Below are positions 58,480 through 64,000 of a DNA stretch of 64,000 nucleotides, one piece after another (position 1 is the stretch's first letter; each line of letters starts with the position of its first letter). Source of the stretch: Megamerina dolium (lineage: Eukaryota; Arthropoda; Insecta; Diptera; Megamerinidae). Made by a program: the position numbers and the translations under genes. The DNA is taken from positions 78,260,628-78,324,627 of the forward strand of contig OY978525.1 in NCBI GenBank assembly GCA_963854835.1, in the 5' to 3' direction. The notes below the pieces were generated by a model, which did not search any database, had not been told where the DNA came from, and was given only the letters and a program-made list of their open reading frames with translations.

Positions 58480-60060
58480 CATTACTATTGATAGAAATAA
58501 CTACCAAGAAAGCTTTAATTGATACAGGTTCCATAACTTCTCTTTTAAATCGGATTAAATTACCTCAATATGAGAGATTACTACTTACTCAAAATAAGAA
58601 TTTTTCATCATTAAGTAATACAACGAATGTTACATATGAAATAATAACAGATTTGCCTCTAGAATTCGGAGAAGATGCTACAATGTTATGGAAGTTGACC
58701 GATTTTAAAAGTAATCGACCAAAATATTTTTTTAAGCCAATGAAATATATAATCGATATACACAATTAATTTATTATGTTAAATAACAATAAAATATCGT
58801 TTTTACAGTTATACTCCTATCTTTATGACGAAATTTACCAATTGAAATCAACTATCATTGATAAAAAGGTTATAGAAAATATTTTTACAGATTTAAACAC
58901 GGACGTTATTTAACACGAAATTCGAACCACAACAGATAGACCAAGTGCATGAAATAGAGATTTGCAGACGGATCGATGATATGCTAAGACAAGGGATTAT
59001 TAGAGAAAATGTTTCACCCTATAACAGCCCATTGTGGATAACTCAAGAGATCAGAAATGGAGAATTGTAGTCGATTATAGAGGGCTAAGTAATATTACAA
59101 TTGGTGATAAGTTTCCTATACCTAATATCGAAAATATCTTGGGCCGTGCTCAATACTTTACCACAATTGATTTGGCAAAAGGTTTTCACCAAATTCTTGT
59201 TAGGCAAAAAGACCGGTCGAAAACAGCTTTCTTAACACCCTACGGAATTTATGAATTTGTTCGTATGCCATTCGGCTTATAGAATGCTCCTTCAACATTT
59301 CAGAGACTCATCAATTCCATTTTAAAAGAATACATAAACAAAAGTTGTGTCGTATATCTAGACGATGCACTCACTTTCTCAACTAGTTTCCAAGAGCATG
59401 TTTCCGATGTTAATCGAATTCTAAGTATGCTTAGATCAGTAAATCTTCGAGTACAAACTAATAAATGCAAATTTTTTGCTAAAGAGGCGCTATATTTAGG
59501 CCATGTCTTAACAAATTAAATTAGTTTTAAGCGTAAGTGCTATTACCACAAATTTATGAGGGACTATTAGAAAGCTGCATATCCAATGATCAGATTCTTA
59601 AAAAAAGATGTCAAATTGGGCGTAACAGACCCGAATTACATCAATTCTTTTGAAAAACTAAAAAGAATTCTTACTGAAACACCGGTGCTAAAGTATTCGA
59701 ATTTTAATAGACAATTTCAACATCACAGACGCTAGTTATCATACTATAGGCGCTACAACAAGATCAGCATTCTGTTTGCTATGCTAGTAGGACGCTCAAC
59801 CGAAAAGGAACTTTTATGCATTGTTTGGGCTACCAGCTATTTTAGACCGTATCTGTATGGTACTAAGTTCGAAATTTTGTCAGACCATCAACCCTTACGT
59901 TGGCTTTTCGTAAAATCCCAAGGAAAATCAATGAATACAAGATTTCATAGATAGCTTATAAAGCTGAGTGAGTTCAACTTAAAAATTATTTACATAAAGG
60001 ATAAAGAAAACACAGTGGCAGAGTTTCTTAGTAGAATAAACGTAGATACTAATGAAATTA
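58480..60060 (+). pseudogene. Errantivirus-like pol: protease, RT, RNase H
   Basis: Protease LIEITTKKALIDTGSITSLL with [58 protein letters not shown] then a stop where Cys is usual, then NAPSTFQRLINSIL and VVYLDDALTFS (YLDD kept). RNase H: VLKYSNFNRQF, the [18 protein letters not shown] block, [22 protein letters not shown]. At least five frame changes and stops. Block sequence and wording match the 17.6/297/gypsy group. The gag part is absent. Confidence 0.83.
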
Positions 60061-60570
60061 ACTGCTTCTACTAATTCTTTATACAATAACGCTAAAGATG
60101 ATTCAGAAACGTTTCATTCTCAATAGGAAGATACTAATCATATTAGTATTTTGATACCGTAGTAAATAGATTTCGAAACATATAATTTTGACAGATAACA
60201 AACAAAGAGACGTAGAAATAAAACACAATAAGAAAAAAAATATATAAGCACCACAGACTTACAAAATAATTTAGAAAATATTCTAAGACGTAGTGTAAGT
60301 AAAGGGAAGGTTGGAATTTTCTCTGAACTAGACGATGGATGGTAAATATAATATTTACAAAATAAAATTATAGAATTATATGAAGAACAGAGCAATATTA
60401 AATTCTTTCGATGTTCGTATTATGCATTAGATATATTAACAGAAGATGAAATTCACAAATATATTTCCATAAAAATGAAACCACACAAACTGGAATAAAT
60501 GAAAATTACGAAAGATTAAAAGAGCATATTTATTGCCCAAATTTCAAAACGTTTATTCAGTAATATTTTA
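60061..60570 (+). pseudogene. Errantivirus-like pol: RNase H to integrase linker
   Basis: AT-rich and degenerate; EQSNIKFFRCSYYALDI- and ITEDEIHKYISIK-like scraps near 60390-60470 suggest the linker and zinc-finger region. No frame longer than about 40 codons. Confidence 0.5.
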
Positions 60571-60811
60571 ACAATTGTACAATTTATTGTAAAACCAAAT
60601 ATCGATCGTTTTTCAAAATACGCTACAGCATATTATCTGGAAGATAGAAATAATCAAACTATCATAGAAACACTAAGGTTGTATAAATCGCAATTTGGTA
60701 ACTTTAACGAATTGATAAGTGATAACGAATTCAAGAGTGTGAACATAAAAGATTATCTAAGAAATGAAAATATTGGATTACACTTAGCAAAGCCAAGTGA
60801 TCACACTGGCA
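60571..60811 (+). pseudogene. Errantivirus-like integrase, first part
   Basis: Reads IDRFSKYATAYYLEDRNNQT, LRLYKSQFGNFNELISDNEF (second Asp in SDNEF), and IGLHLAKPSDHTGN, then it is interrupted by a 620-bp insertion. Confidence 0.78.
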
Positions 60812-61431
60812 ATGTTGTGTACTAAGTGTCTTTCAGGACTATAACACTTGTCAGCTGAAATAAAACAGGGTTAATTATACTTGCGCTTCACTTTATTTCT
60901 CGTTCTTTTCACTTTGAATTACAATTACTTATTTCACTAATACTGGAGGGCCTCGTAAGGAACGCAGTATTTACACTTCACTATTCAAGTAGACTTACAG
61001 CTAAAAAGCGACTGACTTCAGTAAGCTGACAGCTTACATATCATTTTTGTAATACTATCCACATATCGATCTACCCACACAACAACATATAACATACAAT
61101 AATATATTCACACCACCTTTGTGTATGTATGTACCTATTTTGTGGTCCACGTGATTTTAGTAATCATGCAGTGTCTATACATTGTTGGTATGCTTACTCA
61201 AGTGCAGAACTACGAATTGTGTGGGAAAGTGCTTTGTCAGCATTTACACACCCAACTGCAACTCAGTTGGCTCAATGTTCTGGCATTCCACAATTATAAG
61301 TAATTTTAATATGGATTGTGTATATCACAAATTCGAGCAATATTGGTATGTGTATGGATAAATTCACAATTCGGGAAATATGTCGCGAGGCAAAAAATGT
61401 ATATGTGCATATTTCATATTTTGGCTCCAAC
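60812..61431. mobile_element. Unclassified 620-bp insertion in integrase
   Basis: Integrase codons before (SDHTGN) and after (VIERLHNT) belong together, and gtt occurs at both junctions, so a 3-bp target duplication is possible. Ends read GTGTACTAAG and GGCTCCAACACC. The sequence has no open frame with a known motif. It might be a solo LTR or a MITE. Confidence 0.5.
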
Positions 61432-61760
61432 ACCGTTATTGAAAGGTTACATAATACAATTAGCGAAAAAATTAGAATGCTATCAACTGAATGTCAGTAT
61501 CTCAATATAAAAGATAAAATTAGTAAAGCGATAGAATTTTATAATAATAGTCCACTCTGTAATAAAAATAAATCTATAAAAGTTGAATTTGAAAATGTTA
61601 AAAACAGAAAATTTATAAAAATATTTTAGATATTAAACAAAAATATATTACAAAACGAAATGAAGAACGACTATATTACACAGAAGAAAGACAACAAGCG
61701 TATATTAGAAATTACAAAGCACTAAGGCACAAGGAACAGTATTAATATAAATTACAGGAT
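61432..61760 (+). pseudogene. Errantivirus-like integrase, C-terminal part
   Basis: Continues VIERLHNTISEKIRMLSTEC (catalytic Glu in IERLH), AIEFYNNSPLCNKN, FENVKNRKFIKIF, a stop, and then a basic tail with frame changes (NKNI-QNEMKNDYIT, RQQAYIRNYKALRHKEQ) to about 61745. No env or LTR follows. Confidence 0.78.
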
Positions 61761-61915
61761 TTGTATAATATTCATAGCTTAAACAAAAACAATATTCATA
61801 TAATATTCATAGCTCATAAATGAAATAATAAATGAAATAAAATATAATAAGCTGAAAATTGCAAAATCCGTGATTAGAATTAAGTAAAACTTTAGCTGTT
61901 GATCTCTTATGAATT

Positions 61916-62049
61916 AGCCGGTTCCGAACGGCAGAACTCTTACGACATCACTTTTTCTTAGCTTTGTCACGGAGTTCTTTTAGAAACTTTTCCATGGCAA
62001 ATTGTTACTGCCGGAAGAATTGCCAATTGCTTGCCGACAGGCGGGTACC
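61916..62049 (-). mobile_element. tRNA-derived SINE, copy e (body fragment)
   Basis: 134 bp matching the middle of the SINE at about 90% by eye (agccggttccgaacggcaga to gacaggcgggtacc). Both the tRNA-like head and the tail are missing. Confidence 0.85.
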
Positions 62050-62759
62050 GTAAAGAGCAGGAATTAATAAAAAATTAAAGTGTGGTTTAACCCAAAAGAA
62101 AGAACAAAGCCTGAATACATTTTTATATTCTATATTAGGGTTGAATTTCTCAAGAACACTCAAAACATAATTCGCGTGTAGTTTTTAATATATGTATGTA
62201 TGTCTGTTGTTTTCGCAAAAGTAATTTTTTATGAGCATCTTTCGTATCTAAAGATCTAACTTTAAATACGGAATAGGCAATAGATAACAATTCGAATCAG
62301 TGATAACGCAGTTGATTTAGAATTAACATTCAATTTAGATAAAAAATTCACGCCAACATGGCGATAACATTCATTTGATGTTGAACATTCATACGGTGAG
62401 AGTATTATTTATTGATTATGCACAACTCCCTCTTTGCACTATACACACGGAAAATGTAATAGTATGAGTGTGCCCATCGAAGCGCATTGAGGGAATCAAG
62501 AAGGAATCGCTTCCTCGCTCATGCCAAATTTAAATGAAGGGATTGCGATGCGCTTCAGTGCTATTTTAGAGCGCTTCAGAAGCGCTATTGATGCGCTCCA
62601 TTTCCTATTGGGTTTCAGTTTTTTTATTTATACGAGTAGTATGAATCATGATTTTATATTTTTGCCATTTTGTCTTGTCTTCTTGTAAATGCGATTACTC
62701 TGGATCGTATAAGTGTGGGATGTATAGTATATAAGAGGCAATTCAATATGTCCGTAGAA
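62050..62759. other. Unassigned interval with GCGCTTC-type motifs
   Basis: No gene seen. From 62478 to 62600 the motif GCGCTTC or its complement recurs, with a perfect inverted repeat AGCGCTTC-A-GAAGCGCT near 62572. Confidence 0.45.
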
Positions 62760-63365
62760 AAAGTATGAACAAAAATTTTTTTTTACGAATCTCGATTTGA
62801 TTATTCAACATAGTTGCCTTTGAGGGTGATACGATTTCTCTTTCTCGTCAAAGTAAGCCCCAGTTTCAGCGATAACTGCATCATCGGACTTAAATTTCTT
62901 TCCAGAAAGCATTCGCTTAATATTTGAAAACAGGAAAAAGTCGCTGGGGCTAAATCTCGTGGGGAAGCAATTCGAAGCCCAATTCATTCAATTTTTCCAC
63001 CATTTTCATTGATTTGTTGCACGGTGCATTGTCTTTTTGAAACAACACTTTTTTCTTTTGCAAATGTAGCCGTTTCTTTGTGATTTCAGCCTTCAATCAG
63101 TCCAATAGTTTACAATAATAGTCGCTGTTGATGGTGGTTCCTTTTTGGATATACTCGGTGAATATTATTCCGTTTGTATACCAAAATACAGACGCCATCA
63201 CCTTACCGGCCGGCGTCCATTGTTTTCTGCATCGTTTGTGCTACTACGACCTCGTTTAAATTCATGAATTAACTTTTCTACTATTTGTCTCGATGGAGCA
63301 GAATCCTGATAATGTTTATCAAGCCATTGTTTGGTTTCCACTGTATTTTTTTTTCAGCGTGTTAT
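62760..63365 (-). mobile_element. DD34D mariner, internally deleted
   Basis: Minus strand. N-terminal helix-turn-helix scrap (TKQWLDKHYQDSAPSRQIVE, FKRGRSSTNDAENNGRRP, about 63340-63210) is joined directly to the C-terminal half (TPAGKVMASVFWYTNGIIFT, KKVLFQKDNAPCNKSM with the second Asp, LNELGFELLPH, SPSDFFLF with the third Asp, AVIAETGAYFDEKEKSY). The first Asp region is deleted, about 13 bp are lost before SPSDFF, and frame changes are present. It cannot code for an active transposase. Confidence 0.85.
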
Positions 63366-64000
63366 TCCATTCCAAATAAATATCTAGTGCAAGTGTTAAA
63401 TGAAACTTTTCCTCCTTTATAAAACCTGTAGTAAAGTTAAGTTAAAATCTCAATTTCGTGATAGTCACCAATAAGAGTGGACGTGTTTTGCATCTCTCCT
63501 TTGATAGAGTCGAAAAAGTGATTGATTTCGGTTTATAAAATTAAATATATTGCGAAAAGACGCTAAATAAACTCAAGCAGTTATTTCTGTGGTTTTTTAT
63601 TGCTTATACAAATAAGCAGAAAGAACAATAAAATCTAAGAATAAAAAATAATAATAATATAATTTGCAAACATTTTGTTTGTAATATGAGTGTTCAGCAC
63701 TCTCCTCTCCGGCAACGGCAATCGCCTGTTAATGTGTGTGTAAACCATAATTTCCAATCAATAAGTGTGTTTCAGCGTAGAGCGAGTGAATGCCGGTGGA
63801 CTTGCTGCGATGTGGTACACTTGCCTGATTGTTGGGTTGGGGGTATGGCTGCATCTATTGATGTAGTTGTGGTAGTTGTTAATATTAAACACACGGACAC
63901 TTGTTTTTTCACTGTTTTTACATATATTTAATTCTAATCTCTATGATTATTTATTAAATTTAAAGCAAATGTATATTAACATCGAGAGGAAAAAATATCG
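63366..64000. other. Right-end interval; one unrecognised open frame
   Basis: Mostly AT-rich. An open frame at 63686-63931 (+, 81 codons, MSVQHSPLRQRQSPVNVCVN start) follows an A-rich leader and could begin a retroelement gag or a host exon; it contains a Val-rich run and no known motif. Confidence 0.35.

Overview
This 64-kb window looks like heterochromatin-like or otherwise transposon-dense DNA from a dipteran insect. The inference rests on element content: Copia, BEL/Pao, Ty3/Gypsy and errantivirus-like LTR elements, R1/LOA-like and RTE-like LINEs, DD34D mariners, a DD41D (rosa-type) mariner, a PIF/Harbinger element with a MADF-BESS partner gene, and a tRNA-derived SINE. A tephritid fruit fly is plausible but cannot be proved from the sequence. 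I recognise no host protein-coding gene; nearly every long open frame belongs to a mobile element, and most are broken.

Layout, left to right. 1-360: end of a BEL/Pao element. 500-2364 (-): R1/LOA-like LINE remnant. 2775-3028: mariner 3' end. 3030-8660 (+): Copia remnant split by a PIF/Harbinger element (3783-7029) that itself holds a TA tract and a SINE. 9727-17337: inverted remains of one Gypsy family, holding an RTE LINE. 17420-18500: LINE and mariner scraps. 20044-21980: BEL/Pao gag scrap and a second RTE copy. 22159-22439: MITE. 23336-30735: errantivirus-like env plus 3' LTR, split by a 6.1-kb Gypsy element (element 1). 30828-58432: a degenerate BEL/Pao element with an env-like tail. It is split by a SINE, a third RTE copy and a 20-kb insertion (37526-57780). 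58480-61760: degenerate errantivirus-like pol. 62760-63365 (-): deleted mariner.

The 20-kb insertion is the main structural result. It is one minus-strand Gypsy-class element (Osvaldo/Ulysses-like by pol similarity) with very long LTRs of about 2.95 kb, flanked by a GTTG target-site duplication. Its left LTR carries a SINE plus an 873-bp inverted copy of its own LTR-pol-rosa junction, placed in a TA tract. Its right LTR carries a young, nearly intact Gypsy element (element 2, 49883-55656) whose two LTRs look identical. The left LTR keeps the matching empty site. Its pol holds a DD41D mariner.

The two good Gypsy copies share a notable expression layout: gag, protease and RT-integrase lie in three successive -1 frames. 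At the gag stop there is a textbook -1 frameshift signal: heptamer G TTA AAC, stop codon, 6-nt gap, perfect 11-bp stem. The protease-to-pol overlap has a second candidate heptamer (T TTA AAT). An older copy on the other strand keeps the first heptamer. Their Gag begins with a SAP-like DNA-binding motif.
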